From: Mycobacterium terramassiliense | GTDB taxonomy: Bacteria; Actinomycetota; Actinomycetes; Mycobacteriales; Mycobacteriaceae | Direction of reading: 5' to 3' | DNA: 64,000 bases | Assembly: GCF_900157385.1 (NCBI RefSeq) | Contig: NZ_LT717701.1 | Span: forward strand, 2,186,219-2,250,218 | Shown here: in pieces, positions 1-8,586 of the stretch | Numbering within the stretch: the first letter of the stretch is position 1 | Layout of the letters: each line of letters begins with the position of its first letter | Position numbers and translations under genes: made by a program | The notes under the pieces: generated by a model | Database searches by the model: none | What the model was told of the DNA's origin: nothing | The model's input: only the letters and a program-made list of their open reading frames with translations

Positions 1-354
1 CAGGTCGGCGGCGACCCAGTCGCCCGGCAGGTCGCCGTGGTCGATGCGCGGCGCCTCGGGGTTGACCAGGGCCAGTCGCGCGCCGTCGATCGCCAGCAGT
101 TCTTCGACGACCGGATAGGGCAGGGCGGTCGCGCCGGCGGCCTGGCAGAGCACCGCGGCGGCCAACAGGTCGTCGTTCGCCGACCGGACGTCGAGCTCGA
201 ACGCGCCGACGTCGCGCAGGGCCGCCTGCGCGGCGTCCCGGATGCCGTCATCGGACTCGGCGCGCAGCGCCGCCGGGGGACCGCCCAACCGGGTCAGCCG
301 CTTCGCGGCGACCGCGGCGAAGTCGCTGATATCTTGCGGCAGCTCGGTTTTCAA
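1..354 (-). CDS. Acyl-CoA dehydrogenase-like protein, N-terminal part (runs off left edge)
   Basis: The reverse strand is open from position 354 to the window edge (118 codons). It begins TTG-AAA-ACC and reads LKTELPQDISDFAAV, then an N-terminal helical domain typical of mycobacterial FadE proteins (PYPVVEELLAID). The TTG overlaps the TGA stop of the upstream dehydrogenase by two bases, the same coupling used by the rest of this operon, which is why I accept a TTG start. It is the fourth consecutive FadE-type gene. Such genes usually work in pairs, one catalytic alpha subunit and one degenerate beta subunit, and this one would pair with the gene at 351-1508. The C-terminal domain lies outside the window, so its catalytic status cannot be judged. 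Confidence 0.75.
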   Translation of the reverse strand, partial: MKTELPQDISDFAAVAAKRLTRLGGPPAALRAESDDGIRDAAQAALRDVGAFELDVRSANDDLLAAAVLCQAAGATALPYPVVEELLAIDGARLALVNPEAPRIDHGDLPGDWVAADL

Positions 355-1508
355 CGGTGTTCTCCCAGAACGTCGCGGGCCACCAGCATTCGCTGCACCT
401 CGATGGTGCCCGACGCCACGGTGGCGGCCTGTGCGTAGCGCCAATGGTCTTCGATGGCCCCGTGCAGGGGCGCCGACGTGCCGCTGTCGAGCGCGGCGGG
501 GCCCAGCACGTCGAACAGCAGCTCGGCGACCAGCTGATCGCAGGTGGTGGTGGCGATGCGGGCGGCGCTGGCCGCCGCCCCCGCCGACGGGTCGTCCTGC
601 AGCGAGATGGCCCGGTACGCCAGCAGCCTGGCCACCCGGAGGTCGGCGAGCGCCCGCACCCAGCGGGCGCGAATGGACTCGGGCAGCGAGTCCCAGTCCT
701 CGCCGAGCTGCCTGCGCATCCGGTCCAGCAGCGACTCGCATCGCGCGTAGCGGGCGATGCCGACCCGCTCGAAGGCCAGCGCTTCCCGCATCACCCGCCA
801 GCCGTCGCCGACCTCGCCGAGGACGTCGCCGGGTAAGGCCTGCACGTCGTCGAGGAACATCTCGTTGAGGTGATGGGGCCCCAGCATCGACCCGATGGGC
901 CGCACGGTGAAACCCGGCCGGTCCATCGGGATGAGAAACAGGGTGAGCCGCTTGGGTTTTGGCGCCTCCGGGTCGGTGCATGCGGCCAGCACGCACCAGG
1001 ATGCCATCAACGCATACGACGTCCACACCTTCTGGCCGGTGATGCGCCAGCCGTCACCGTCGCGCACCGCGCGGGTGCGCAGCGACGCCAGATCGGTGCC
1101 GGCCTCCGGCTCGGAGAAGCCCTGGCACCAGATCACGTCGCCGGACGCGATGGCGGCCAGGTGCTTGGCCTTCTGTTCGGCTGTGCCGTAACGCATCAGC
1201 GCGGGCCCGACCCAGTTGATCCCCATGTACTGCGGACCGCGCGGCTCGTGCTGGGCCCACATCTCCTCGCGCAACACCGTCTGCTGCCAGACCGAACCCC
1301 CGCCGCCGCCATGCTCTTTCGGCCACGCCAGCGCCAGCAGGCCCTCGGAGGCCAGCAGCTTGCAGAACGTCTCGGTGGTGGCCAGGTCTTGCGGGTTTTC
1401 CGTACAGGCGCCGAGGAAATCGGCGGGGATGTGGTTGGACACCAACTCGCGCAGGTGGTTTCGCAGTTGTGCGGCGTCTTCGCCGAGGTCGTAATCCATC
1501 GTCGTCAT
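351..1508 (-). CDS. Acyl-CoA dehydrogenase (FadE family)
   Basis: This 385-residue FAD-dependent acyl-CoA dehydrogenase would introduce the alpha,beta double bond in a beta-oxidation-like step. The middle domain has the family motif WCQGFSEPEAGTDLASLRTRA followed by WRITGQKVWTS (FAD and substrate contact). The C-terminus has a SGTIEVQRM stretch where catalytic subunits carry YGGTSEIQ. The ATG at 1508 overlaps the stop of the preceding gene as ATGA, so the two are translationally coupled, and the downstream gene starts on its TGA. The first codons (MTTMDYDLGEDA) fit normal FadE N-termini. The substrate is unknown. The context of P450, Rieske and CoA-transferase genes suggests a bulky or cyclic acyl-CoA rather than a simple fatty acyl chain. 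Confidence 0.88.
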   Translation of the reverse strand: MTTMDYDLGEDAAQLRNHLRELVSNHIPADFLGACTENPQDLATTETFCKLLASEGLLALAWPKEHGGGGGSVWQQTVLREEMWAQHEPRGPQYMGINWVGPALMRYGTAEQKAKHLAAIASGDVIWCQGFSEPEAGTDLASLRTRAVRDGDGWRITGQKVWTSYALMASWCVLAACTDPEAPKPKRLTLFLIPMDRPGFTVRPIGSMLGPHHLNEMFLDDVQALPGDVLGEVGDGWRVMREALAFERVGIARYARCESLLDRMRRQLGEDWDSLPESIRARWVRALADLRVARLLAYRAISLQDDPSAGAAASAARIATTTCDQLVAELLFDVLGPAALDSGTSAPLHGAIEDHWRYAQAATVASGTIEVQRMLVARDVLGEHR

Positions 1509-2602
1509 CCCTTCGGCAGCCCGAGCAGCCGCTCGGCGATGATGTTGCGCTGCACTTCCGACGTTCCGCCGTAGATGGTTGCGGCAAGCGCGTCCTGGCG
1601 TTCGAACAGCAAATCCGGATCGCTCACGCCATCCTCCCCCTTCGCAACCGCGGCCAGTTCCCAAACCCGTTGCAGGGTAACCGATCCGAGCAGCTTGAGA
1701 ATGTCGGCCTCCGGGCTCGCCCGCCCCGCCAGCTCGCTGCCCAGCGCGCGGTATCCCGTGGCCCGGAGCGCCTCGGCGTCGGCAAGAAGCGAGCCGAGCT
1801 CGGCGCAGATGTCGTCTGTCGGGCGCGCCCCACGCACCGCGTCGAGCCCGCGCTTGATCTCGACCCAGTTCATGATCCAGATCATCTGGCGTTCGTGGTG
1901 CAGCGACGACAGCGCCACGTTCCAGCCGCCATGCAGCGGCCCGAGCAGGTTCTCCGCCGGCACCTCGACGTCGTCGAGGAAGACCTCGCAGAAGGTCTCG
2001 TCGGAGATCGACGCCATCCGGATGGGCTCGATCCTGACCCCGGGCGCCCGCAGGTCCAGGATCAGGCAGGAAATGCCGCGATGCTTCGGCGCCTCCGGAT
2101 CGGTGCGCGCATACAGGGTGCACCACCGCGACAGGTGGGCGTGCGTGGTCCATATCTTGTGGCCGTTGACCCGGAAGACGTCGCCCTCTCGCTCGGCCCG
2201 CGTGCGGAGGCCCGCGAAATCGGATCCCGCCTCCGGCTCGGACATCCCCAGTGCCCACCACTCGTCGCCGCGCAGCAGGGGAACCAGCAGCCGGTCGATT
2301 TGGGCTGGTGTGCCGAACTGACGGATGCCGGGCGCGGCAACGCCGGGACCCTGAATGTTGGGCAGCTTGGGCGCGGATCGCAGCGCGCCCTCGATCCGGA
2401 CCTCCATCGCGTCGCGCAGGCCCAGCGAACGGCCGCCGTGCTCGCGCGGCCAGGTCGGCTGGAGCCACCCGGCCTCGAACGCGGCCCGCTGGTAGTCCCG
2501 CCGCAGCGCCAGGTCCCAGCGGTACTCGCGATACCGCTCGTAGTAGTCCTTCGGCAGGAATTCCGTCAGCCACGCCGCGAATTCATCGACCACCGCGCTC
2601 AT
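1505..2602 (-). CDS. Acyl-CoA dehydrogenase (FadE family, alpha-type)
   Basis: This 365-residue acyl-CoA dehydrogenase has ALGMSEPEAGSDFAGLRTRA in the middle beta domain, FRVNGHKIWTTHAH next, and IYGGTSEVQRNIIAERLLGLPKG at the C-terminus, the canonical end of catalytic mycobacterial FadE subunits. Start and stop are fixed by ATGA overlaps with both neighbours, so it lies in the middle of a four-gene operon transcribed leftwards from about 3660. The neighbouring 2599-3660 gene lacks the YGGTSE motif and is the likely non-catalytic partner. In the steroid FadE complexes such alpha and beta subunits form an alpha2beta2 enzyme; applying that here is inference. The enzyme is cytosolic and the acyl-CoA substrate is unknown. 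Confidence 0.9.
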   Translation of the reverse strand: MSAVVDEFAAWLTEFLPKDYYERYREYRWDLALRRDYQRAAFEAGWLQPTWPREHGGRSLGLRDAMEVRIEGALRSAPKLPNIQGPGVAAPGIRQFGTPAQIDRLLVPLLRGDEWWALGMSEPEAGSDFAGLRTRAEREGDVFRVNGHKIWTTHAHLSRWCTLYARTDPEAPKHRGISCLILDLRAPGVRIEPIRMASISDETFCEVFLDDVEVPAENLLGPLHGGWNVALSSLHHERQMIWIMNWVEIKRGLDAVRGARPTDDICAELGSLLADAEALRATGYRALGSELAGRASPEADILKLLGSVTLQRVWELAAVAKGEDGVSDPDLLFERQDALAATIYGGTSEVQRNIIAERLLGLPKG

Positions 2603-3660
2603 CCCGCGCCTCCCGCGAACCGGCGGCCCACCTCGTGGTAGAGCGCGCGGCTGTCGCCGAGCAGCGCGGCGCCCTGCCACGCGTGCCGGACGTAGAGGTG
2701 GATGTCGTGCTCCCAGGTCTGACCGAGGGCGCCGTGCACCTGCACCGCGGTGCGCGCGCAAGTGACCGCCGCGTCGCCGGCGGCCGCCTTCGCGAGCGCC
2801 GCGGCAGTCCAGGCGTCCCCTTCGTCCGGATCGGCGAGCCGGGCCGCCGCCGCGTAGGTGAGACTGCGCGCGCGTTCCACGGCGACGTGGTTGTCGGCCA
2901 GCGCGTGCTTGATCCCCTGGAAAGCGCCGATCGGCGCGCCGAACTGCCGACGCGCCTTGGCGTGCTCGACCGCGCGGTGCAGCGCGCCGCTGGCCGCGCC
3001 GACCAGGTCGGCGGCTGCGGCCACCAGCGGCGCCGCCAGCGCCGCTTCGAGCTCGACCGCCGCGGTGGCCAACGGCTCGGCGTCGATCTCGACGTCGGCG
3101 ACCGGTTGCGCGGGGTCGGTCGATTCGCCCGCAAGGACGGTCACCCCGCCGGCGCTCTCGCAGCGCGCGACCGCGGCCACGACACCGTTGTCGGCGTGCG
3201 CGAGCGTGACGATCAGTTCGGCGCGGGTCAGGTTCGGCACCGCAACCGCCCGCCCGCGCAGGCGCCCGCCGCGCAAGGTCATGGGTGCGCCGGGCAGCCG
3301 TGACCCTTTGGCGTGGACGGCCAGGGTGGCGGCCACGCCGCCGGCGATGTCGGCGAGCACCGCGTCCAGGCCGCTGGACCGCAGGGCCCCCGCGGCCAGG
3401 CCGACGCTGCTGAGCAACGGGATCGGCGCGAGGGCGGCGCCGCATTCCTCGAGGACCAGCGCCGCCTCGACGGGCCCGTAGTCTCCGTCGGGCGCGGCCA
3501 GTTCCGTCCAGCCCAAATCGACAACCGTCTTCCACGGGGCACGCCACCGTTCGGGGTCGGTCAGGGCCTGACGCGCGGCGTCGGGGGGACACTCGGTGCG
3601 CAGGATGCCGCGCACGGTGTCGCGCAGCGACAGCTGCTCCGAAGTCAGTCCGACATCCAT
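2599..3660 (-). CDS. Acyl-CoA dehydrogenase-like protein (FadE beta-type)
   Basis: This 353-residue FadE-family protein has the helical C-terminal signature RRQFGAPIGAFQGIKHALAD and the motif HGALGQTWEHDIHLY. It lacks the YGGTSEIQ ending seen in the next gene. This pattern is typical of the partner subunits of heteromeric mycobacterial acyl-CoA dehydrogenases. I chose ATG 3660 (MDVGLTSEQLSLRDTV) because an AGGGG ribosome-binding site lies 5-6 nt upstream; a longer reading adds only low-complexity sequence from the promoter region. It is the first gene of the leftward fadE operon and overlaps the next by ATGA. The promoter is shared, back to back, with the luciferase-like gene at 3731. Confidence 0.87.
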   Translation of the reverse strand: MDVGLTSEQLSLRDTVRGILRTECPPDAARQALTDPERWRAPWKTVVDLGWTELAAPDGDYGPVEAALVLEECGAALAPIPLLSSVGLAAGALRSSGLDAVLADIAGGVAATLAVHAKGSRLPGAPMTLRGGRLRGRAVAVPNLTRAELIVTLAHADNGVVAAVARCESAGGVTVLAGESTDPAQPVADVEIDAEPLATAAVELEAALAAPLVAAAADLVGAASGALHRAVEHAKARRQFGAPIGAFQGIKHALADNHVAVERARSLTYAAAARLADPDEGDAWTAAALAKAAAGDAAVTCARTAVQVHGALGQTWEHDIHLYVRHAWQGAALLGDSRALYHEVGRRFAGGAG

Positions 3661-3730
3661 AAGACCCCTAACATAATAAAAATAGTAAACTAGCGGCTTT
3701 GTTGCAATCGGCGCGAGCATAGGTGGGCCC
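3661..3730. promoter_or_regulatory. Divergent promoter region with A-rich motif
   Basis: This is a 70-bp AT-rich gap between divergent genes. It contains CTAACATAATAAAAATAG (3668-3685), which matches 15 of 18 bases at 10521-10538 in another divergent promoter of the same cluster. Immediately to the right, TAGTAAACTA forms a small palindrome with arms TAGT and ACTA. On the minus strand TATTAT is a reasonable -10 box for the fadE operon, followed by an AGGGG ribosome-binding site. For the plus-strand gene an AGGTGGG lies just before its ATG. A shared operator for the local GntR regulator is a hypothesis only. Confidence 0.5.
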
Positions 3731-4597
3731 ATGGTCGAGTGGTATCTGTTCCTGCCGCAGGTGCGGTTGTCCGCGGCCGACATCACGGAGCGGGCCCGAC
3801 ATGCCGAGGCCAGCGGTTTCGACGGGGTCGCGTTCATCGATCACCTCGAGGCACCGGGGCTGGCCGACGAAAACATCTGGGAGGCAATGGGCATCGCCAC
3901 CTGGGTGGCGGCCAAGACGGAGCGGCTACGGATCGGCCACCTGGTGCTCTGCGACGCCTTCCGCCATCCCGCCGTGCTCGCCAAGCAGGCCGTCACCCTC
4001 TCGGACGCGTCGGAGGGCAGGTTCGAGCTCGGCCTCGGCGCGGGGTCCTGGCCCGCCGAATTCACCAGATTCGATGTGGGCCAGCAGGATCCGAAGGCCA
4101 GGGTCGAGCAGCTCGGGCGCCACCTCGAGCTGATCAGGCAGTACTGGGGCGACATCGAGGGCAGCGCCGCGCAGGCCCCGCGCAGAAGCCATCCCATCCC
4201 GCTGGTCCTGGGCGGCACCGGGCCCCGGATGATGGAACTCGTTCGCAGGTATGCGGATTGGTGGAACGTGCCGGCGAACCACCTGGACAAGCTGCCCGCG
4301 CTGGCCCCCGCCGCGGGGACCGCCCGGGTGTCGGTGCAGCAGATGGTGGGTTTTGTCCGGACAGACAGCGATCCGGACAAGGTGCGGGAGGTGAGCGCCC
4401 GGCGATTCGCCCACCTGGGGTCGGGCCTGGTCTGCGGGGACGCCGACGAATTGATCGGGCACTTCACCGGCCTGGCCACCCAGGGCGTCGAACGGTTCTA
4501 TGTGTGGTTCGCCGATTTCGCCGTCCCGGGTTCGCTGCACGAGTTCGGCGAGGCGGTGATCAAGGCGTTCGCTGGCGCCGGCGCCGGGCTTCCGTAG
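3731..4597 (+). CDS. Luciferase-like (LLM class) F420-dependent oxidoreductase
   Basis: This 288-residue TIM-barrel flavin- or F420-type oxidoreductase begins MVEWYLFLPQV. It has the bacterial-luciferase-family hallmarks ERARHAEASGFDGVAFIDH, RIGHLVLCDAFRHPAVLAKQAVTLSDASEGRFELGLGAG (shown here only as a description of the region around residues 70-110) and PLVLGGTGPRMMELVRRYADWWN. Mycobacterial members commonly use cofactor F420 to oxidise or reduce alcohols and ketones. The substrate is not predictable from sequence. It is transcribed away from the fadE operon, and its 3' end overlaps the convergent SDR gene by 38 bp. The short distance to the oxidative cluster suggests a redox step on the same substrate. 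Confidence 0.87.
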   Translation: MVEWYLFLPQVRLSAADITERARHAEASGFDGVAFIDHLEAPGLADENIWEAMGIATWVAAKTERLRIGHLVLCDAFRHPAVLAKQAVTLSDASEGRFELGLGAGSWPAEFTRFDVGQQDPKARVEQLGRHLELIRQYWGDIEGSAAQAPRRSHPIPLVLGGTGPRMMELVRRYADWWNVPANHLDKLPALAPAAGTARVSVQQMVGFVRTDSDPDKVREVSARRFAHLGSGLVCGDADELIGHFTGLATQGVERFYVWFADFAVPGSLHEFGEAVIKAFAGAGAGLP

Positions 4598-5279
4598 GCA
4601 CGACCGGCGGCCGGGCGTACGGTCCGCGCTGCACGGCGGACAGCCGGATCTCGGGCAGGTCGACCGACGGGTCGACGGTGTCGAGCCAGGCGACCGCCTC
4701 GGCGACGTCGGACACCTGGATCGCGTACATCTCGAAGGGAACGTCCTGCAGCATCTCGGTTTCCACCGGGCCGGGCGTCACGATGTGCACGGCGATGCCG
4801 TCGCGGTCCACCTCGAGCGCCAGGGCGCGGGCGAACGCGTTCATGCCGGCCTTCGACGCCGAGTAGGCCGTCCGCGCCATCATCGGCTCATGCGCCGCCG
4901 AGGACGAGATGAACACGAACCGCGAGCCCGCGCGCATCAGCGGCAGCGCGGCGGCGGTCACCACGAAACACGAATCCAGGTTGGCCGACAGGATGGTCCG
5001 CCACTGATCGAAGGTCTGCTTGCGCGCGTAGGTCCCGCCCAGCGTGCCCGCCGCGTGCACGACCAGGTCGAGTCGCTCCAAAGCGCTTATCGCGGAGGAG
5101 AATCCGTCCGGATCGGAGGCATCGGCCACGATGTGGCGCGCGCCGAGCTCCTCGGCGGCGGCGCGCAGCGGGGCTGCGCGGCGCGCCGCGAGCACCACGT
5201 CGTAGCCGAGCTCGCTGAGCTTGCGGCCGCATCCTTTACCGATCCCGCCGCTGCCGCCGGTGACTAGTGCGGTTCGCAT
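4560..5279 (-). CDS. Short-chain dehydrogenase/reductase
   Basis: This 239-residue classical SDR has the Rossmann nucleotide motif TGGSGGIGKG near residues 7-16, the NAG-like segment HAAGTLGG, the catalytic serine in FISSSAAHE and the catalytic YSASK. It should interconvert an alcohol and a ketone using NAD(P)H. I chose the start MRTALVTGG because it places the Rossmann fold at the N-terminus; more upstream residues would be unstructured and arginine-rich. Only 5 bp separate it from the upstream GntR gene, so the two are probably co-transcribed. The 3' end overlaps the convergent luciferase-like gene by 38 bp. Confidence 0.88.
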   Translation of the reverse strand: MRTALVTGGSGGIGKGCGRKLSELGYDVVLAARRAAPLRAAAEELGARHIVADASDPDGFSSAISALERLDLVVHAAGTLGGTYARKQTFDQWRTILSANLDSCFVVTAAALPLMRAGSRFVFISSSAAHEPMMARTAYSASKAGMNAFARALALEVDRDGIAVHIVTPGPVETEMLQDVPFEMYAIQVSDVAEAVAWLDTVDPSVDLPEIRLSAVQRGPYARPPVVPTEARRRRQRTP

Positions 5280-5284
5280 CGACG

Positions 5285-6118
5285 TCAGGGGCGCCGGATG
5301 TCGCGCGGGCGGGGTCCCGAACGTGACAGGGCCTGCGGCGAAAGCGCATAGATGCGTTGGTCGGGGCGGCCGGAGAGCACGTAGGTCTGGGTGTCGGCGA
5401 GGTGGCGGCCCGCCATGCGCCGAGCGCGGTCGACGTCGCCCTCCGCGATGGTGTCGGTCAGCTTGACGTGCGTGTTGAGCACCGCACGGCGCTGGGCCAA
5501 CGAGGGGTAGGTGCCGCGCGCGGCGCTCTCGTCCGCCCACTGCTGTTCGTGGCTGGTCCACAGCGTCTCCAGGCTGCCGACGACGGCGATGATGGTGTGA
5601 TTCCCGCAGCCGCGAACAACGAGATCGTGGAACTGGCGGCCGATTTCGGTGAAGAGGCGACCGTCTTCGAGGTGCTCGGCCATGGCGTCGTTGACCCGCT
5701 TGAGCTCCGGCACCAACGTGTCCGCGCGGTCGGGCCGCTGGGCCGCCAGGGCGGCGCAGGCCGGCTCGAGTTCCCGCAACGCCGTGCCCAGGTCGGCGAC
5801 CTCGACGGCCTCGCTCTGCAGCAACAGCCCGAGCATGTAGGCCGCGCTGGTCTTGGCGGGCGCGTGCACCACCGCGCCGCCGCGGTTACCCCGCCGCACG
5901 GAAACGAGCCCCTCGGTTTCGAGGATTCGCAGCGCCTCGCGCAAGGAGACCAGGCTGACGTTGAATTGTTCGACGAGCACCTCCTGGCGCGGCAGGAGAT
6001 CGCCGTCGGCGAGTTCGCCGTCGATGATCTGGCGGCGCAACTCGTCGGCTACGATTTCGGCGATCCTCGGCGCCGACAGTCGGCGCCGGGCGTCGGGACC
6101 AATTCCCAGGGCGGTCAT
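5285..6118 (-). CDS. GntR-family transcriptional regulator (FadR/FCD type)
   Basis: This 277-residue regulator has an N-terminal winged helix (about residues 20-90: ELRRQIIDGELADGDLLP, LREALRILETEGLVSVRRG) followed by an all-helical FCD ligand-binding domain. The domain shows the usual metal-site-like histidines in RQFHDLVVRGCGN, NTHVKLTDTIAEGD and AGRHLADT. FCD proteins of this kind often sense acyl-CoAs or organic acids and repress their own catabolic genes. It is the only GntR-type regulator in the left cluster and is divergent from the tandem CoA-transferase, so it probably controls that promoter and perhaps others in the cluster. The ATG at 6118 fits the fold. Confidence 0.9.
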   Translation of the reverse strand: MTALGIGPDARRRLSAPRIAEIVADELRRQIIDGELADGDLLPRQEVLVEQFNVSLVSLREALRILETEGLVSVRRGNRGGAVVHAPAKTSAAYMLGLLLQSEAVEVADLGTALRELEPACAALAAQRPDRADTLVPELKRVNDAMAEHLEDGRLFTEIGRQFHDLVVRGCGNHTIIAVVGSLETLWTSHEQQWADESAARGTYPSLAQRRAVLNTHVKLTDTIAEGDVDRARRMAGRHLADTQTYVLSGRPDQRIYALSPQALSRSGPRPRDIRRP

Positions 6119-6176
6119 CCAATCCTCGCGGCTCGTCTGGCTTAGCTATTTTAGCAGTAATGGTATAAATAGCCGG
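6119..6176. promoter_or_regulatory. Divergent promoter; leaderless start for CoA-transferase
   Basis: This 58-bp gap lies between the GntR gene and the CoA-transferase. TATAAA at 6164-6169 sits exactly 7 nt before the GTG at 6177, the arrangement of a leaderless mycobacterial transcript. CTATTT at 6146-6151 and AAATAG at 6167-6172 form a perfect 6-bp inverted repeat with a 15-bp spacer that covers the -10 box, a plausible repressor site. The right arm belongs to the ATRRTAWAAATAG motif also seen at 3673-3685 and 10526-10538. Confidence 0.5.
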
Positions 6177-8567
6177 GTGAGGCGCGAGCCCGGCAGCCGG
6201 CCGACACCGCTTGACCAATTGCGTGTCGTCGAGATCAGCGACCGGATAGCCGGAAGTTACTGCGGGAAGCTGCTGGTCGATGCCGGGGCCCAGGTGCGCA
6301 AAATCGAGCCGCCGCAAGGGGATTGGCTGCGTCGGTACTCGGCCAGCTGTTCGCCGGTGCCCGACGGTGGGACCTCGCCGTTCTTCGGCTATCTCAACGC
6401 CGGCAAGCGCAGCCTGACCGCCGCCCCGGACTCCGAACGGTGTCGGGCCGAACTGGCCGCCGCCGACGTCGTGGTCGTCACCGCGGGCCGGTCGCGGGCC
6501 GCGGCGCTGGGCGTCGATCCGCAGCGGCTGCTGGCCGAATCCCCGCGCTCGGTCGTCATCACGATCTCCGACTTCGGTTGGACCGGGCCGTATGCCGACC
6601 GCGCCGCCAGCGAGTTCACCCTGCAGGCCTGGGCCGGTTCGCCGGGCTTTCGGGGCGATCCCGCGGGGCCGCCGATCGCGATCGGCGGCGACCTGGGGGA
6701 GTACATGGGCGGGGTGTACGCGGCGTTCGGCGCGCTGGCCGTGCGCCGCCGCGTCGAGCGCGGTGGGCCCGGCGAGCACCTCGACCTGTCCATGCTCGAG
6801 GCGATGACCGCGATGCAGAGCAGCGAATGGCTGCATTCGCAGCTGCTGCGCGTTCCGCCGATCCGCCGCACCCTCGAAGTGCCGTCGATCGAGCCGGCCA
6901 AGGATGGCTACGTCGGGATCACGATGGTCACCGGCCAGCAGTGGCTCGACTTCTGCGCGATGGTCGAGTGCCCGCAGCTCGAGGAGATCGAACAGCTGCG
7001 TTTCCAGATCGGACGGTGGGCCTACCGCGACCTGATCCGCGAACAGATCGGCCCGTGGCTGGCCGAACGGACCGTCGAGGAGATCGTCGAACTCGGGCAG
7101 CTGTTCCGGCTGCCGATCGCGGCGCTGGGCAACGGCTCCACGATCCGCGATCTCGAGTACGTGAGGCAGCGAAACGTGTTCGCCCGCAACCCCGCCGGCT
7201 TTCACCAGCCCCGTCCGCCCTGGCTGATGTCGGCGTGTGACCCCGCGCCGCTGCGCGCCGCCCCCGCCCCCGGCGAGGCCGACGACGAACCGGCTTGGGA
7301 GGCAGACACATCCGAGCCCGACCCGGCGCGGCGTGGGCTGCCACTCGAGGGCGTCCGCATCGTCGACCTGACCGCGTTCTGGGCCGGGCCCGCGGCGACC
7401 CACCTGCTGGCCGCGTTCGGCGCCGACGTCATCAAGGTGGAGTCGATACAGCGGCCCGACGGCATCCGCTACTCGGGCGGGATGCGCAAAGATGTGGACG
7501 ACTGGTGGGAGTACGGCTGGGTGTTCCACGCAATGAACACCAACAAGCGTTCCGTCACACTGGATTTGGGTTCCGGTGAGGGGCGTGATCTGTTCCTCGA
7601 GTTGGCGGCCGGCGCCGACGTCGTGATCGAGAACTTCTCGCCGCGGGTGATGGACCAGTTCGGGCTCACCGCCGACGTGCTGCTGAAGGTCAACCCGAAA
7701 CTGGTCGTCGCGCGGATGCCGGCCTTCGGCCTGGACGGTCCGTGGCGTGACCGGGTCGGATTCGCCCCGACGATGGAGCAGATCGCCGGTCTGGCCTGGG
7801 TCACCGGGCTGCCGGAGGCCCCGCCGGTGGCGCCGCGCGGGGCCTGCGATCCGCTGGCCGGCGTGCACGCCGCCTTCGCCGTGCTGGCCGCGCTGAGCTT
7901 CGCCGAACGCACCGGCTCGGGCCAGCAGGCCGAGCTGCCGATGCTGGAGACGGTGCTCAACGCCACCGCGATACAGGCGATCGAATCCGAGGTGTTCGGG
8001 GTGACGCTGGGCCGGCGCGGCAACCGCGGGCACGGCCTGTCGATCCAGAACCTCTACCGCTGCGCCGGGGACGACGACTGGATCGCGGTCACCGTGCGCG
8101 ACGACCGGCAGTGGCGGGCCTTGGTCGAGGTGATGGGCCGGCCCGACTGGTGCGACGGGGGCCTGGCCACCGTCGCCGGGCGGCGCGCGCGGGCCGACGA
8201 CGTCGACCACCGGCTGCGGGACTGGTTCGCCGGGCAGCCGTTGGACTCGACGGTGGAGCGCCTGGCCGGGGCGGGCGTTCCCGCCGCGCCCGCGGTGTCC
8301 CCGTCGCTGGTCACCGAGAATCCCCAACTGCGCGAGCGGGGTTTTTTCGAGACGCTGGACCACGCGAGCACCGGTGCGGGCCTCTACCCCTGCCCGCCGT
8401 TCGCCAAGCTCGCCGGCCAGGACAGGTGGCTGCGTCGCCCGCCGCCGCGGCTGGGCGAGCACAATGGGGAGGTACTGCGCGATCGGTGCGGCCTGACCGA
8501 CGATGAACTGGCGAAGCTGGCAAGCGGCAAAGTGATCGGGACCCGCCCGAAGGGCCTCGAAAAGTGA
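6177..8567 (+). CDS. Tandem CaiB/BaiF (family III) CoA-transferase-like protein
   Basis: This 796-residue protein is made of two fused family III CoA-transferase units, residues about 8-380 (LDQLRVVEISDRIAGSYCGK) and about 387-796 (LEGVRIVDLTAFWAGPAATH). Normal members are about 400 residues and work as interlocked dimers. Fused double-length versions exist in mycobacteria. The residue that aligns with the catalytic aspartate of the family is Glu146 in the first unit (DRAASEFTLQ) and Ala530 in the second (DRVGFAPTMEQ), so a classical mechanism is doubtful. GTG 6177 was chosen because a TATAAA box lies 7 nt upstream and the family N-terminus follows directly. It is followed after 19 bp by a ferredoxin gene with a strong ribosome-binding site. 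The likely role is activation or transfer of CoA to a cluster intermediate. Confidence 0.85.
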   Translation: MRREPGSRPTPLDQLRVVEISDRIAGSYCGKLLVDAGAQVRKIEPPQGDWLRRYSASCSPVPDGGTSPFFGYLNAGKRSLTAAPDSERCRAELAAADVVVVTAGRSRAAALGVDPQRLLAESPRSVVITISDFGWTGPYADRAASEFTLQAWAGSPGFRGDPAGPPIAIGGDLGEYMGGVYAAFGALAVRRRVERGGPGEHLDLSMLEAMTAMQSSEWLHSQLLRVPPIRRTLEVPSIEPAKDGYVGITMVTGQQWLDFCAMVECPQLEEIEQLRFQIGRWAYRDLIREQIGPWLAERTVEEIVELGQLFRLPIAALGNGSTIRDLEYVRQRNVFARNPAGFHQPRPPWLMSACDPAPLRAAPAPGEADDEPAWEADTSEPDPARRGLPLEGVRIVDLTAFWAGPAATHLLAAFGADVIKVESIQRPDGIRYSGGMRKDVDDWWEYGWVFHAMNTNKRSVTLDLGSGEGRDLFLELAAGADVVIENFSPRVMDQFGLTADVLLKVNPKLVVARMPAFGLDGPWRDRVGFAPTMEQIAGLAWVTGLPEAPPVAPRGACDPLAGVHAAFAVLAALSFAERTGSGQQAELPMLETVLNATAIQAIESEVFGVTLGRRGNRGHGLSIQNLYRCAGDDDWIAVTVRDDRQWRALVEVMGRPDWCDGGLATVAGRRARADDVDHRLRDWFAGQPLDSTVERLAGAGVPAAPAVSPSLVTENPQLRERGFFETLDHASTGAGLYPCPPFAKLAGQDRWLRRPPPRLGEHNGEVLRDRCGLTDDELAKLASGKVIGTRPKGLEK

Positions 8568-8586
8568 GCGCGAAGGAGGGCTTTCG

